A stretch of DNA of 64,000 nt, taken from NCBI GenBank assembly GCA_958296225.1, contig OY282456.1:124001-188000 (forward strand), read 5' to 3'. Below are positions 43,944 to 52,627 of the stretch, one piece after another; position 1 is the first letter of the stretch, and every line of letters starts with the position of its first letter. Source of the DNA: an uncultured Dehalococcoidia bacterium. GTDB lineage: Bacteria > Chloroflexota > Dehalococcoidia > Lucifugimonadales > UBA3495. A model generated the notes under the pieces. The model made no database searches. It worked only from the letters and a program-made list of their open reading frames with translations, and had not been told where the DNA came from. The translations under genes and the position numbers were made by a program.

Positions 43944-45065
43944 ATGGGCAACTGCAAACACTGCGGCGACAAGGCCGGCTTTATGCGCGGCAAGCACCGG
44001 GAATGTGAAACCGTCCATCAAACCGGCCGGCGGCGGATGCTCGCTCTGGTATCCGAGGCCGCCGCCGGGCCGGATTTCAGCGAAGCCGCCCTGTTGGACA
44101 ACCTTGCCGCCATCGCCGCCGGCGCTTTCGTTGACGATGACGGTATCCGGGCGGTTATCGCCGAGGGCTGGCATCTGGCAGTCAAGGAAAGTCTGGCCGA
44201 CGGCATTTTGACTCAAGCCGAGGAAACCCGCCTGCGGAATTTCCGCGACCAGTTCGCCCTTAACGAAACCGATAAAGCCGGACGCGCCGCCGCCGGCCAG
44301 CTGCACCAGGCCGTCCGCGACCGCCTGATGCTGGACGCGCGCCTGGCGGCGTTGGCCGTCACCCAGGACGATGGCCACCTGGACGGGTTGGCGGCAGCGG
44401 TGGCGGAATCGGAACTGTCGCCGGATGAAAGACGGCGGCTGCTGACGCAAGCGTGGGAGGCGGCGGTTGAAAGCTCCCTGGAAGATGGCGTCCTGTCCCT
44501 GGACGAGGAGAACGCGCTAATCCGCTACCTGCGCCATTTCAACCTGTCGCAAGGCAATGTTGACGGCAACGGCGCGTTCACCAGCATGATACAGTCGGCG
44601 GTCATCCGCGAAGCCGCCGAGGGCCTGATTCCCAACCGGCTGGGGGATATTGGCCGGGTGCCGTTCAACCTGATGAAGTCGGAACAGCTGGTGTGGGTGA
44701 TTGACGGCGTGGACTACTACGAAGTCAAAACCCGGCGGGAACGGCGGGGCAGCTCCCAGGGCGTCAGCATCCGCGTGGCCAAAGGGCTCTACTACCGCCC
44801 CAGCGCCTTCCGCAGCCGGACGGTGGAATGGGAGGAAACCAGCCACGAGGATAGCGGCTTGCTGGGCGTAACCAGCAAGCACATTTACTTTCACGGCGCC
44901 CGTAAGCGGTTCCGGGTGCGCTACGACCGCATCGTGTCCTTTGAACCCTACAACGACGGCATCGGCATAATGCGCGACGCCCAGACCGCCAAGCCGCAAA
45001 CCTTCCGCACCGGCGACGGCTGGTTTATCTACAACCTGGTGACCAACCTGGCGCAGCAGTGGTAA
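43944..45065 (+). CDS. Hypothetical protein with CxxC start, TerB-like helices and PH-like C-terminus
   Basis: 373 residues. MGNCKHCGDKAG is a short zinc-ribbon-like start. Residues 30-215 are helical, with two similar segments (AVKESLADGILTQAEETRLRNF and AVESSLEDGVLSLDEENALIRYL), like the acidic DGxLxxxE turns of TerB/tellurite-resistance-like domains. The C-terminal 150 residues look like a beta-rich PH-type domain (EWEETSHEDSGLLGVTSKHIYFHG, FRVRYDRIVSFEPYNDGIGI). It is cytoplasmic by appearance. Function unknown. Confidence 0.7.
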   Translation: MGNCKHCGDKAGFMRGKHRECETVHQTGRRRMLALVSEAAAGPDFSEAALLDNLAAIAAGAFVDDDGIRAVIAEGWHLAVKESLADGILTQAEETRLRNFRDQFALNETDKAGRAAAGQLHQAVRDRLMLDARLAALAVTQDDGHLDGLAAAVAESELSPDERRRLLTQAWEAAVESSLEDGVLSLDEENALIRYLRHFNLSQGNVDGNGAFTSMIQSAVIREAAEGLIPNRLGDIGRVPFNLMKSEQLVWVIDGVDYYEVKTRRERRGSSQGVSIRVAKGLYYRPSAFRSRTVEWEETSHEDSGLLGVTSKHIYFHGARKRFRVRYDRIVSFEPYNDGIGIMRDAQTAKPQTFRTGDGWFIYNLVTNLAQQW

Positions 45066-45087
45066 AGCCGAGCTGTGCCGTCGGCTT

Positions 45088-45579
45088 TTACTCCGCCCCG
45101 GCGCTTTCAGCGTTGCGGCGGCGTTCCGCGCGGCGGGATTGGGCGCCATAGACAAACACGGCGACCAACCCAGCCAGCGACGCCAGGCCCAAAGTCAAGC
45201 CAAATCCCCCGCGTCCCAGAGCCACCAGAAATATGCCGCCCAGCAAGCCTATCATTGCAATAACGAACCCCAATATAACGCCCAGGTAGCCGCGCCGGGA
45301 ATCGCTGACCCTGACCATTCTGGCAGTTTCGAGAGCTTTGCTACTGAGTTCAAGAGCCCTCTGCTCTTGATTGATGCGGTGTCGGTGCTGCTCTTCCGCC
45401 ATTATCAACAGACGCTCCGCAGTTCCTGACAGTGTTTCCTCGTACATCTGCAACGCTTCCGGCGGTGGGAGTGGCCCATCCCACCGAGTTATTGTAGCGT
45501 GGGCCAGGACGACGCTGGTTTGCTGCTCTACGGGACGGTCGGCTGACGGGTCGGGGAGATTGTCATTCGGTTGGCTCAT
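45088..45579 (-). CDS. DUF2335 membrane protein
   Basis: 163 residues. WDGPLPPPEALQMYEETLSG followed by an EEQHRHRINQEQRALE helix and two membrane segments (YLGVILGFVIAMIGLLGGIFLV and LGLASLAGLVAVFVYGA) are the plan of DUF2335 proteins. It begins inside the end of the upstream gene (ATGA overlap). Role unknown; such proteins sit at the inner membrane with a cytoplasmic coiled N-terminus. Confidence 0.75.
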   Translation of the reverse strand: MSQPNDNLPDPSADRPVEQQTSVVLAHATITRWDGPLPPPEALQMYEETLSGTAERLLIMAEEQHRHRINQEQRALELSSKALETARMVRVSDSRRGYLGVILGFVIAMIGLLGGIFLVALGRGGFGLTLGLASLAGLVAVFVYGAQSRRAERRRNAESAGAE

Positions 45580-45875
45580 AGACTCTTCCGGGATTGCATC
45601 CGCAACTGCCGCTTTTCACTGGTGTCCACCGGCGGCATCCCCATAACGCTGCGGAGATGGTTGCCAACCGTGACCCAGCACTCGTGGATAGCCTCGGCGT
45701 CATCCTGCGGGTCGCCGGGTTTATCCAGCCATTGGGAGCGGATTTCCTCGCTGATTTTTTCGAAATACTCCGCATCATACTGATTGAGCGCGCCGTCGAA
45801 ATCCAGCAGCCGCGCGGCCCCTTCCAGAAAAGACGGGCGCGCGTAGTTGATGCGCAAAAGTTTGTTCTTTGCCAT
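45576..45875 (-). CDS. Short hypothetical protein coupled to DUF2335 gene
   Basis: 99 residues from ATG 45873-45875, with AGGTG seven bases upstream. MAKNKLLRINYARPSFLEGAARLLDFDGAL, FEKISEEIRSQW, and an EAIHECWVTVGNHLRSVMG helix suggest a small soluble helical protein. Its stop overlaps the DUF2335 start, so the two are co-translated and may interact. No family identified beyond the resemblance to many short conserved unknowns. Confidence 0.6.
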   Translation of the reverse strand: MAKNKLLRINYARPSFLEGAARLLDFDGALNQYDAEYFEKISEEIRSQWLDKPGDPQDDAEAIHECWVTVGNHLRSVMGMPPVDTSEKRQLRMQSRKSL

Positions 45876-45956
45876 GTCGTCACCTGTGGGCAATAGTGGG
45901 CCAAGCCGTACTGATGCTGACAGGCTATCAAACTGCGCCGGCTTTGTATATCGCCG

Positions 45957-47957
45957 CTATCCCACCGCCAGCATCTTCTCTTCAACTACCAGCAGCTTTT
46001 TCAGCTCCAGCATTTCGTCCCGCAGGTGCGCCGCCTTCTCAAATTCCAGCGACCGCGCCGCTTCCTTCATCTGGAACTCCAGGTCTTTCACCACCCGGTA
46101 CATATCATCGCGGGACAGCTCCTCACGGGCTACCTGGTAGGCGGCTTTGGTTTCCGCCACGCCGCGCAGCCCTTCGGTGATGTCCTTGACGGCCTTGTGA
46201 ATGGACTGCGGCTCGATGCCATAGCGCCGGTTGTGGGCGTCCTGTATCCCCCGCCGGCGATAGGTTTCGTCAATGGCGCGCCGCATTGAGTCGGTGATGC
46301 GGTCGGCGTACATTATGACGTGGCCGGAGGCGTGGCGGGCGGCGCGGCCAACGGTCTGAATCAAGGACGTGGTGGAGCGCAGGTAGCCTTCTTTGTCGGC
46401 GTCCAGAATGGCAACCAGGCTCACCTCCGGCAAGTCCAGCCCCTCCCGCAGCAGGTTAATGCCTACCACCACGTCATAAATGCCCAACCGCAAGTCCCGC
46501 AGGATTTCCACCCGGTTCAGCGTTTCAATATCCGAGTGCAGGTAGTGATTGCGGATGCCAGCTTCCGACAGGTAATCGGCCAGTTCCTCCGCCATCCGCT
46601 TGGTCAGCGTAGTCACCAGCGCCCGCTCCTGCCGCGCCACGCGCTGGCGGATTTCGTGCAGCAGGTCGTCAATCTGGCCGTCCGTGGGCTTGACTTCTAT
46701 CGTGGGGTCCAGCAGCCCGGTAGGGCGAATGACCTGCTCCACCGGGCTGCTGGTGCGCTCCAGTTCCAAAGGCCCCGGCGTCGCCGATACGTACACCACC
46801 TGATTGATGTGGTCCTCAAACTCCTTGAAGTGCAGGGGCCGGTTGTCCAGCGCGGACGGCAGGCGGAAGCCGTATTCTACCAGCGTGGTCTTGCGGGAAA
46901 TGTCGCCGTTGTACATCCCCCGCACCTGGGGCAGGGTCATATGGGATTCGTCAATGAACATCAGATAGTCGTCGGGGAAGTAGTCCAGCAGCGTCCAGGG
47001 CGGGCTGCCGGCCTCCCGCCGCGATAAATGCCTGGCGTAGTTCTCCACGCCGGCGCAGAACCCGGTTTCGTCCAGCATCTCCATATCGTAGCGAGTGCGC
47101 TGCTCCAGGCGCTGGGCTTCCAGCAGCTTGCCCTGCTTGTGGAAATCGGCGACGCGCTCGCGCATTTCGGCCTCAATGTCAATCAGCGCGGCGTCCAGTT
47201 TTTCCCGACTGGTCACGAAGTGCTTGGCCGGATAGACGGAAAACTCCTGCCGCTCGTTGAGCACCTCGCCGGTCAGCGTGTCCAGCGTCAGGATGCGTTC
47301 CACCTCATCGCCAAAGAACTGCACGCGGACGGCAAACTCCTCGTAGGCCGGCACAATTTCCAGCGTGTCGCCCCGCACCGTGAAACGGCCCCGCGCCAGG
47401 TCGGTGTCATTCCGTTCGTACTGCATATCAATGAGCTGGCGCAGCAGCGCCCGGCGGTTGTATTCCTCGCCCACCTGGATCTGCGCCACCATCTCAAAGT
47501 AGTCGGACGGGTCGCCCAGGCCGTAGATGCAGGACACCGAGGCGACAATGAGCGTATCCCGACGGGTGAGCAGCGACGTAGTCGAGGCCAGGCGCAGTTT
47601 GTCCAGCTCTTCGTTAACGCTGCTGTCCTTTTCAATGTAGGTATCGCTGCGCGGGATATACGCCTCCGGCTGGTAGTAGTCGTAGTAAGATACGAAGTAC
47701 TCCACGGCGTTATGGGGAAAAAACTCCCGGAACTCGGTAGCCAGCTGCGCCGCCAGCGTCTTGTTGTGCGCGATGACGATAGCGGGGCGCTGCACTTCCT
47801 GAACGATGTTCGCCATCGTAAAGGTCTTGCCGCTGCCGGTAACCCCCAGCAGCGTTTGATAATTCCGCCCTTCGCTCACGCCCGCCGCCAGCTTTGCCAC
47901 CGCTTGCGGCTGGTCGCCCATCATGCCGAAATCGGCAACTAACTGAAAATCAGGCAT
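45957..47957 (-). CDS. uvrB: Excinuclease ABC subunit B
   Basis: A 666-residue nucleotide excision repair helicase-like protein. Walker [11 protein letters not shown] lies near residue 40, the damage-wedging beta-hairpin has [15 protein letters not shown]-type motif II is [10 protein letters not shown], and motif VI is QTVGRAARH. The C-terminal UVR domain ([22 protein letters not shown]) binds UvrC. It is the last gene of the yebC-ruvC-ruvA-uvrB run, 74 bases after ruvA; a TATAAT at 48002-48007 (minus) may give it an extra promoter. Confidence 0.95.
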   Translation of the reverse strand: MPDFQLVADFGMMGDQPQAVAKLAAGVSEGRNYQTLLGVTGSGKTFTMANIVQEVQRPAIVIAHNKTLAAQLATEFREFFPHNAVEYFVSYYDYYQPEAYIPRSDTYIEKDSSVNEELDKLRLASTTSLLTRRDTLIVASVSCIYGLGDPSDYFEMVAQIQVGEEYNRRALLRQLIDMQYERNDTDLARGRFTVRGDTLEIVPAYEEFAVRVQFFGDEVERILTLDTLTGEVLNERQEFSVYPAKHFVTSREKLDAALIDIEAEMRERVADFHKQGKLLEAQRLEQRTRYDMEMLDETGFCAGVENYARHLSRREAGSPPWTLLDYFPDDYLMFIDESHMTLPQVRGMYNGDISRKTTLVEYGFRLPSALDNRPLHFKEFEDHINQVVYVSATPGPLELERTSSPVEQVIRPTGLLDPTIEVKPTDGQIDDLLHEIRQRVARQERALVTTLTKRMAEELADYLSEAGIRNHYLHSDIETLNRVEILRDLRLGIYDVVVGINLLREGLDLPEVSLVAILDADKEGYLRSTTSLIQTVGRAARHASGHVIMYADRITDSMRRAIDETYRRRGIQDAHNRRYGIEPQSIHKAVKDITEGLRGVAETKAAYQVAREELSRDDMYRVVKDLEFQMKEAARSLEFEKAAHLRDEMLELKKLLVVEEKMLAVG

Positions 47958-48031
47958 AATTTAATTCCTCAATCAGGCAAAGCCCCGTATTACTGCCGGC
48001 CATTATACCGGACATCGCAGAGTCCACAGCC

Positions 48032-48616
48032 TTACCCGCCGCCCAGACCCAACAGGGCTTGTCGTATTTTGTCCTCCACCGAGGCATCCGAGGGCAAATC
48101 CAGCGCGGCCACCGCTTGCCGGGCATCCGCCAGCGACATACCCAGCGCCGTCAGGGCCTCTACGGCATCGGCGTCGGCGCCCGTAGCCGCGGCGGCCGGT
48201 TCCAGTCCGTCGGCCTGCGGCAGCTTGCCCCGCAGCTCCAGCACGACCCGTTGGGCGATGCGCCGGCCCACGCCTTGCGCCCTGGCCAGCGCCGCTACGT
48301 CCTCCGCTGCCACCGCCTGCCGGAACCCGTGCTCTCCCAACTCGGATAAAATCGCCATCGCCGAGCGCGGCCCCACCCCGGAAACTCCGGTTAACGCCCC
48401 GAACAATTCCACCGCCCCGGCATCGGGGAAACCGTACAGCATCGGCTGTTCGTTCTGAATCCGCAGCACAGTATGCAGCCGCACCGGCTCGCCCACGCTG
48501 CCCAGGCCGGCGATTGCGGACGCCGGCACGAACACCTGCAAGGTAATGCCGCCCACCTGCACGTTCACCCAGTCCGCGCCGACGGCTTCCAGCGCGCCCC
48601 GCACTCCCACCAGCAC
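48032..48616 (-). CDS. ruvA: Holliday junction DNA-binding protein RuvA
   Basis: 194 residues. Domain I (VGVRGALEAVGADWVNVQVGG), two helix-hairpin-helix motifs (LTGVSGVGPRSAMAIL and LARAQGVGRRIAQRVVLEL) and the C-terminal RuvB-binding helices (AVEALTALGMSLADARQAV) are all present. The start is GTG, three bases after the ruvC stop. It tetramerises on the four-way junction and loads RuvB. Confidence 0.94.
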   Translation of the reverse strand: MLVGVRGALEAVGADWVNVQVGGITLQVFVPASAIAGLGSVGEPVRLHTVLRIQNEQPMLYGFPDAGAVELFGALTGVSGVGPRSAMAILSELGEHGFRQAVAAEDVAALARAQGVGRRIAQRVVLELRGKLPQADGLEPAAAATGADADAVEALTALGMSLADARQAVAALDLPSDASVEDKIRQALLGLGGG

Positions 48617-48619
48617 CGG

Positions 48620-49141
48620 CTAGCGTTCCTCGCCGGGGGCAATCTCGCGCGCCGCCAGGTCGTTGACCCTGCTTTCTTGCAGATGACACAGGCCCACCGC
48701 CAGCGCGTCCGCCGCGTCCGATTCCGGCGTCCGCGCCAGTCCCAGCGTGGACGCCGCCATCCGCTGCACTTGCTCTTTGGTCGCCGCGCCGTAGTCGGTC
48801 ACCGCCCGTTTCACCGTCGCCGGAGCGTACCGATGCACCGGCACCCCCTGGCTCGCCGCTCCAATCAGCACCACGGCCTGAGCCTGGCCGATTGCCAGCG
48901 CCGATTTGACGAAGGCTCGTTCGCCCCTGCCCACGAAGGGGTCCTCAACGGCGATGGCGTCGGGCTGGAACACGTGAATCATATTCAGGATGTGGGTGTG
49001 CAGCTGGTAAAGTCGGTTCTCAATGGGCATCGCGGCCGGCAGCGCTACCACGCCATAATCGTCGGCGGACGGCGCGGGTTCGGCGTCAAGCACCGCGTAG
49101 CCCATGCGCAGCGTGCCGGGGTCGATGGCCAGCACGCGCAT
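48620..49141 (-). CDS. ruvC: Holliday junction resolvase RuvC
   Basis: 173 residues with the four acidic catalytic residues in place: LAIDPGTLRMGYAV (Asp7), IAVEDPFVG (Glu), and ESDAADALAVGLCH near residue 140. It nicks junctions symmetrically. The start overlaps the yebC stop by one base (TGATG). Confidence 0.95.
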   Translation of the reverse strand: MRVLAIDPGTLRMGYAVLDAEPAPSADDYGVVALPAAMPIENRLYQLHTHILNMIHVFQPDAIAVEDPFVGRGERAFVKSALAIGQAQAVVLIGAASQGVPVHRYAPATVKRAVTDYGAATKEQVQRMAASTLGLARTPESDAADALAVGLCHLQESRVNDLAAREIAPGEER

Positions 49142-49908
49142 CAGCCGGCCGACCCGTACCGTTCCAGCACTTCGGGCGGGAAGTCGGCGTTAGTGTAGGC
49201 TTTCTGCACGTCGGCCAGCTCCTCAAGGCTGTCGAGCAGACGCAGGGTTTGTTCCGCGGCCTTGCTCTCCAGAGGCACCACGGTTTTCGGAACCATGGCG
49301 ACATCGGCCGAGGATGGTTCCGCCCCCTCGTTTTCCAGCGCGGATTTTACGGACAGCAGGTGTTCCGGGGCGGTATAGACTTCCAGGATGCCGTCTTCAA
49401 ATCTGACGTCATCGGCCTCGGCGTCAATAGCCGTCAGGCTCAACTCTTCGGCCACTGATTCATCGGCGATTTCCAGCGTGATGACGCCGCGGCTGTCAAA
49501 GTTCCAGGCGACGCAGCCGGCATCGCCCAGATTGCCGCCGCCCTTGTTGAACGCCGAACGCACCTCCGACGCGGTGCGGTTGCGATTGGTGGTCAGCGCT
49601 TTCACCAGGATTGCCCCGCCGCTCGGCCCGTACCCCTCATAGGTAACCTCGGCCAGGTCCTCCATTCCCTCCCCGCCTTCACCGGTCGCCCGCCGGACGG
49701 CGCGGGTAATGCTGTCCAGGGGCATATTGTTGGACTTGGCCTGGTCAATGGCAATCCGCAGCCGGAAGTTCATCTCCGGGTCGCCGCCGCCGCCTTCCTT
49801 TGCCGCCAGCGAAATGTTGCGGGCCAGCTTGGTGAACAGCGCTCCCCGCTTGGCATCGGCGGCTCCCTTCTGCCGCTTGATGGTTGACCATTTGGAATGA
49901 CCCGACAT
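49141..49908 (-). CDS. yebC: YebC/PmpR family transcriptional regulator (TACO1-like)
   Basis: 255 residues. GHSKWSTIKRQKGAADAKRG is the invariant N-terminus, followed by NMPLDSITRAVRR, YEGYGPSGGAILV and NRTASEVRSAF. Family members bind DNA or affect translation of proline-rich sequences. It commonly precedes ruvCA, as here. AGGAGG-type site precedes the ATG. Confidence 0.94.
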   Translation of the reverse strand: MSGHSKWSTIKRQKGAADAKRGALFTKLARNISLAAKEGGGGDPEMNFRLRIAIDQAKSNNMPLDSITRAVRRATGEGGEGMEDLAEVTYEGYGPSGGAILVKALTTNRNRTASEVRSAFNKGGGNLGDAGCVAWNFDSRGVITLEIADESVAEELSLTAIDAEADDVRFEDGILEVYTAPEHLLSVKSALENEGAEPSSADVAMVPKTVVPLESKAAEQTLRLLDSLEELADVQKAYTNADFPPEVLERYGSAG

Positions 49909-50011
49909 CTAACACCTCCTTGAACCCGCCGTGGCCGCGCAAATCGCGTGCCGGGAAATTCAGGCGGACGCGCCAGCGCATCCTCAGTTACTTATAATGC
50001 GTGGTAGTTAG

Positions 50012-50041
50012 ATTCTAGCATCGCCCCGGCGGGGCGGTCAA
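50012..50041 (-). promoter_or_regulatory. Probable promoter of yebC-ruvC-ruvA-uvrB
   Basis: On the minus strand TTGACC (50036-50041) and TAGAAT (50012-50017) are 18 bases apart, about 104 bases upstream of yebC. The -35 box is 8 bases from the target duplication of the adjoining mobile element. Confidence 0.5.
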
Positions 50042-50104
50042 AGCGGCGGCGGCGCGAGCTAGCGTTCCGTTGCCGGCGGTCGGGGCTTTGCAAAGTCATT
50101 AAAG

Positions 50105-50188
50105 CCCTCTCCCCTTGTGGGAGAGGGGTAGGGCTCCGCCCGGCGCCGGTAGCCCTCTCCCCTTGTGGGAGAGGGTGGGGAGAGGGGT
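50105..50188. repeat. Two CCCTCTCCCC...GGGAGAGGG hairpins
   Basis: CCCTCTCCCCTTGTGGGAG occurs at 50105 and again at 50153, each forming a perfect stem closed by GAGGG; the second is followed by a further GGGGAGAGGGG. They are inside the non-autonomous element. Confidence 0.75.
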
Positions 50189-50257
50189 AGCGCTCCCGCT
50201 CCGGCGTCCGCAAAACCTGCCGCCCTGACTTTGCCCCTGCCCACTGACAACCCCCCT

Positions 50258-50286
50258 TTGACAACCGCGAACATTGGTACTATACT
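50258..50286 (+). promoter_or_regulatory. Strong promoter inside the mobile element, facing the MATE gene
   Basis: A perfect TTGACA (50258-50263), 17-base spacer and TATACT (50281-50286) point out of the element. The MATE start codon is about 375 bases downstream with no obvious terminator between. Confidence 0.55.
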
Positions 50287-50659
50287 GCAATCTATCACGT
50301 GAATCTCAGTCCAGCCAGAGGTCAACCGGTCGTCAACGGTCAGTCAGCACAAAATCGCATACCGGCGTCGTGGAGACCCCTCGTCCAATGCTTACGCGAG
50401 AACGGTCTAACCGGCCAACAGCGACTGCCACCGCGCTGCGTGGCTGCGCCCTTAAAAGCGCAGTTCACGAACCATCGGAGCAAAACTTTGCGTAAATCCC
50501 CCGGCCGTGGGGCTGACAATGACCGGTAACCTCTGGCTCGCACACCGTATCCCGCCAACCGCCTGAACCAGCAAAAGGACGCATTGCCAATGAACCCAGC
50601 CCACCACCTCAAAGGAATAACCAAACCACCGTAAACGGAACGCTGCCGCGGCGCGAACA

Positions 50660-52087
50660 ATGTCAAACACCGGGCAATCCACATCCCAGGCCGATGCCAT
50701 GGGAACGGCCCCTATGTGGCGGCTGCTCCTAAAGATGGCCTTCCCGCCGATGCTGGCCATCATCGTGATGGCTCTGTACAGCATCGTTGACCGGGCATTT
50801 GTCGGCAACGTGATTGGCGTGGCCGCCCTGAGCGGACTGTCCGCGGCTTTCCCGGCGCAGATGGTCGCCGTTGCCATCGGCCTGTTGACCGGGCTGGGCG
50901 GAATGTCGGTAGTATCCCGGTCGCTGGGGGCGCGGGATGTTCGCCAGGCTTCCCGCGTTATCGGGGCGACGTTAGCCGTCCTCATCCCGGTTTACCTGAT
51001 AGTAACCGGCGTGGGCCTGGCCTATCTGCGCGACATCGTAAATCTGATGGGCGCGTCCGCCGACACTGCGGGATATGCCCGCCAGTACCTCGTCATCATC
51101 CTGCCCGGCGGCCTGTTCTCAATGCTGACGATGACCGCCAACAACCTGCTGATGGCCGAAGGCCGTCCCGGCACGGCCACGGCGGTGCTGGCCGGGGGCG
51201 CCGTGGCCAACGTAGTCCTGGACGCCCTGTTCATCCTGGTCTTTGGCTGGGGCATCACCGGAGCGGCGGCGGCCACCGTCGCCGCCCAGGGGCTGGCTAC
51301 GCTGTGCGCCGTGTGGTTCTACTTGTCGGGTCGCAGCGCGCTGCGTATCACCCCCGACGCGCTGCGGCCCCGGCCCGGTCTAATCCGGGAGATTCTGGCC
51401 CTGGGCGCGCCCATCTGCATTATCGAAATCGCCCGCTCCGTCGTGGTGGTCGTAATCAACAACATCCTCAGCGACTATCCGCGCGGCGACGGCTACATCG
51501 CGCTGTTCGGCGTCATCAACTCGGTGCTGGAGTTTGCGCTGGCGCCCTTTATTGGCGCGGCGTTGGCCTACCTGCCGCTGGCCGCCTATAACTACGGAGC
51601 GCGCCATTACCACCGGGTGCGGCAGGCTATCTGGCAAAGCTGCCTGGGCGCAACGGCGGCCGGCGCCATAATGATTGCGGCGCTGCTGCCCCTGGCCGGC
51701 CGCATCATCGGCCTTTTTGCCGAAAGCAGCGCCTTGCCGCCGGAAGCCGGCGACGCCTTGCGGGTGGCGCTGCTGGCCCTGCCCATAGTCGGCGTTGAGT
51801 TCATCGGATCCATCGCCTTTCAGTCCCTGGGCAAAGCCTGGCCGTCGGTGGCGCTGACCATCACCCAACGGGTGATAATGCTGCTGGCGTGGGTATTCGC
51901 CTTGTCCGGCGCTTTCGGCGTGTGGGGCGTCTGGTGGTCTTTCCCGGCTACCGACCTGACGGCGATGCTGCTGGGCCTGGGCGCGCTGGCGCTGGTATGG
52001 CGGCGCGTGGCGCGGTGGGGCGAGGCAGACTACCGGCGCCAGGGCGGCATAGTGAACGAATCGCCGGAGCGCCCGGTTGCGGATTAA
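50660..52087 (+). CDS. MATE-family multidrug/sodium antiporter
   Basis: 475 residues with twelve membrane segments in two related halves. MALYSIVDRAFVGNVIGVAALSGLSAAFPAQM and LLMAEGRPGTATAVLAGGAVANVVLDALFIL are the family signatures of the N-terminal half; the second half starts at ILALGAPICIIEIARSVV. It would export cationic compounds in exchange for Na+ or H+. The start codon is only 4 bases past the target duplication of the mobile element, so its native promoter has been displaced. Confidence 0.9.
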   Translation: MSNTGQSTSQADAMGTAPMWRLLLKMAFPPMLAIIVMALYSIVDRAFVGNVIGVAALSGLSAAFPAQMVAVAIGLLTGLGGMSVVSRSLGARDVRQASRVIGATLAVLIPVYLIVTGVGLAYLRDIVNLMGASADTAGYARQYLVIILPGGLFSMLTMTANNLLMAEGRPGTATAVLAGGAVANVVLDALFILVFGWGITGAAAATVAAQGLATLCAVWFYLSGRSALRITPDALRPRPGLIREILALGAPICIIEIARSVVVVVINNILSDYPRGDGYIALFGVINSVLEFALAPFIGAALAYLPLAAYNYGARHYHRVRQAIWQSCLGATAAGAIMIAALLPLAGRIIGLFAESSALPPEAGDALRVALLALPIVGVEFIGSIAFQSLGKAWPSVALTITQRVIMLLAWVFALSGAFGVWGVWWSFPATDLTAMLLGLGALALVWRRVARWGEADYRRQGGIVNESPERPVAD

Positions 52088-52123
52088 ACCGGCTGATTCG
52101 CACTGCCGCCGGGGCCGAACCAC

Positions 52124-52165
52124 TTGACGCCTGTGGGGCAGGTTTCAAACCTGCCCCGGCGTCAA
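52124..52165. terminator. Large palindrome between convergent genes
   Basis: An outer stem TTGACGCC/GGCGTCAA encloses GGGGCAGGTTT/AAACCTGCCCC with a minimal loop. It lies between the stops of the MATE and VOC genes and probably ends both transcripts. There is no T-tract, so it could also be a repeat element. Confidence 0.6.
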
Positions 52166-52175
52166 GGCAAACCGC

Positions 52176-52571
52176 CTACACCAGCACCCCAAACCCCGAC
52201 CTGGTGCAGATTTCCAGCCGGTTGTGGTCGGGGTCGTGGAAGTAGAACGCCTGCTGCCCGTCGTGGCGGGTCTGGATGTCGGTGCATTCCACGCCGATGT
52301 CTTGCAGTTCGCCCCGCGCCGCCGCAATGTCATCGACCTCAAAAGCGGTGTGGTGAGAGGGCGCGGACGGCGCGTCGGGATTTTCAATAATGTGCACCAT
52401 CGCGCCGCTGGGCAGCTGCAGCCAGTACAGGTTATCGCTGTCCACCATCTTGGGAATCTGCTTGACCCCCAACACTTCCTGATACCACTGGAGGGCAATG
52501 TCCTTGTCCCGCACGTTGTAGGTGATGTGATTGATGGCCTTCAGCCGGATGTTGTCAGCGTTGAGTCCCAT
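52176..52571 (-). CDS. VOC-family (glyoxalase/dioxygenase-like) protein
   Basis: 131 residues. The paired beta-alpha-beta modules show INHITYNVRDKDIALQWYQEVLG with the first metal His, a second set HHTAFEVDDI, and FYFHDPDHNRLEIC with the metal Glu. GGAGG precedes ATG 52569-52571; the frame runs further upstream without similarity. It is adjacent to an amidohydrolase on the same strand, suggesting a shared catabolic role. Substrate unknown. Confidence 0.85.
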   Translation of the reverse strand: MGLNADNIRLKAINHITYNVRDKDIALQWYQEVLGVKQIPKMVDSDNLYWLQLPSGAMVHIIENPDAPSAPSHHTAFEVDDIAAARGELQDIGVECTDIQTRHDGQQAFYFHDPDHNRLEICTRSGFGVLV

Positions 52572-52627
52572 AAGATTTCCTCCGGGTTCTTTGCAGGGAT
52601 GGGCCGGATGGGCCGGGTTTGATTGGG

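Larger units (their letters stand above)
50058..50647. mobile_element. 590-bp non-autonomous relative of the 1076-bp IS
   Basis: The right end (50618-50647) matches the IS right end at 26 of 30 positions; the left end (GCTAGCGTTCCGTT) matches the IS left end in 13 of the first 14 bases. The element is flanked by an exact 9-bp direct repeat GCGGCGCGA (50049-50057 and 50648-50656), the same duplication size as IS copy 1. No transposase motifs are inside. It fills the interval between yebC and the MATE gene and contains two CCCTCTCCCC hairpins and a good promoter. Confidence 0.75.

Noticed and set aside
48610..48626. GCTAGCGTTCC near the ruvC stop resembles the IS left end
   Set aside because: It is inside coding sequence of two intact genes and has no partner end.
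50105..50188. Spaced hairpin repeats as a mini CRISPR array
   Set aside because: Only two units, spacer of about 24 bases with no further copies and no cas genes; repeat is a palindrome typical of intergenic elements.
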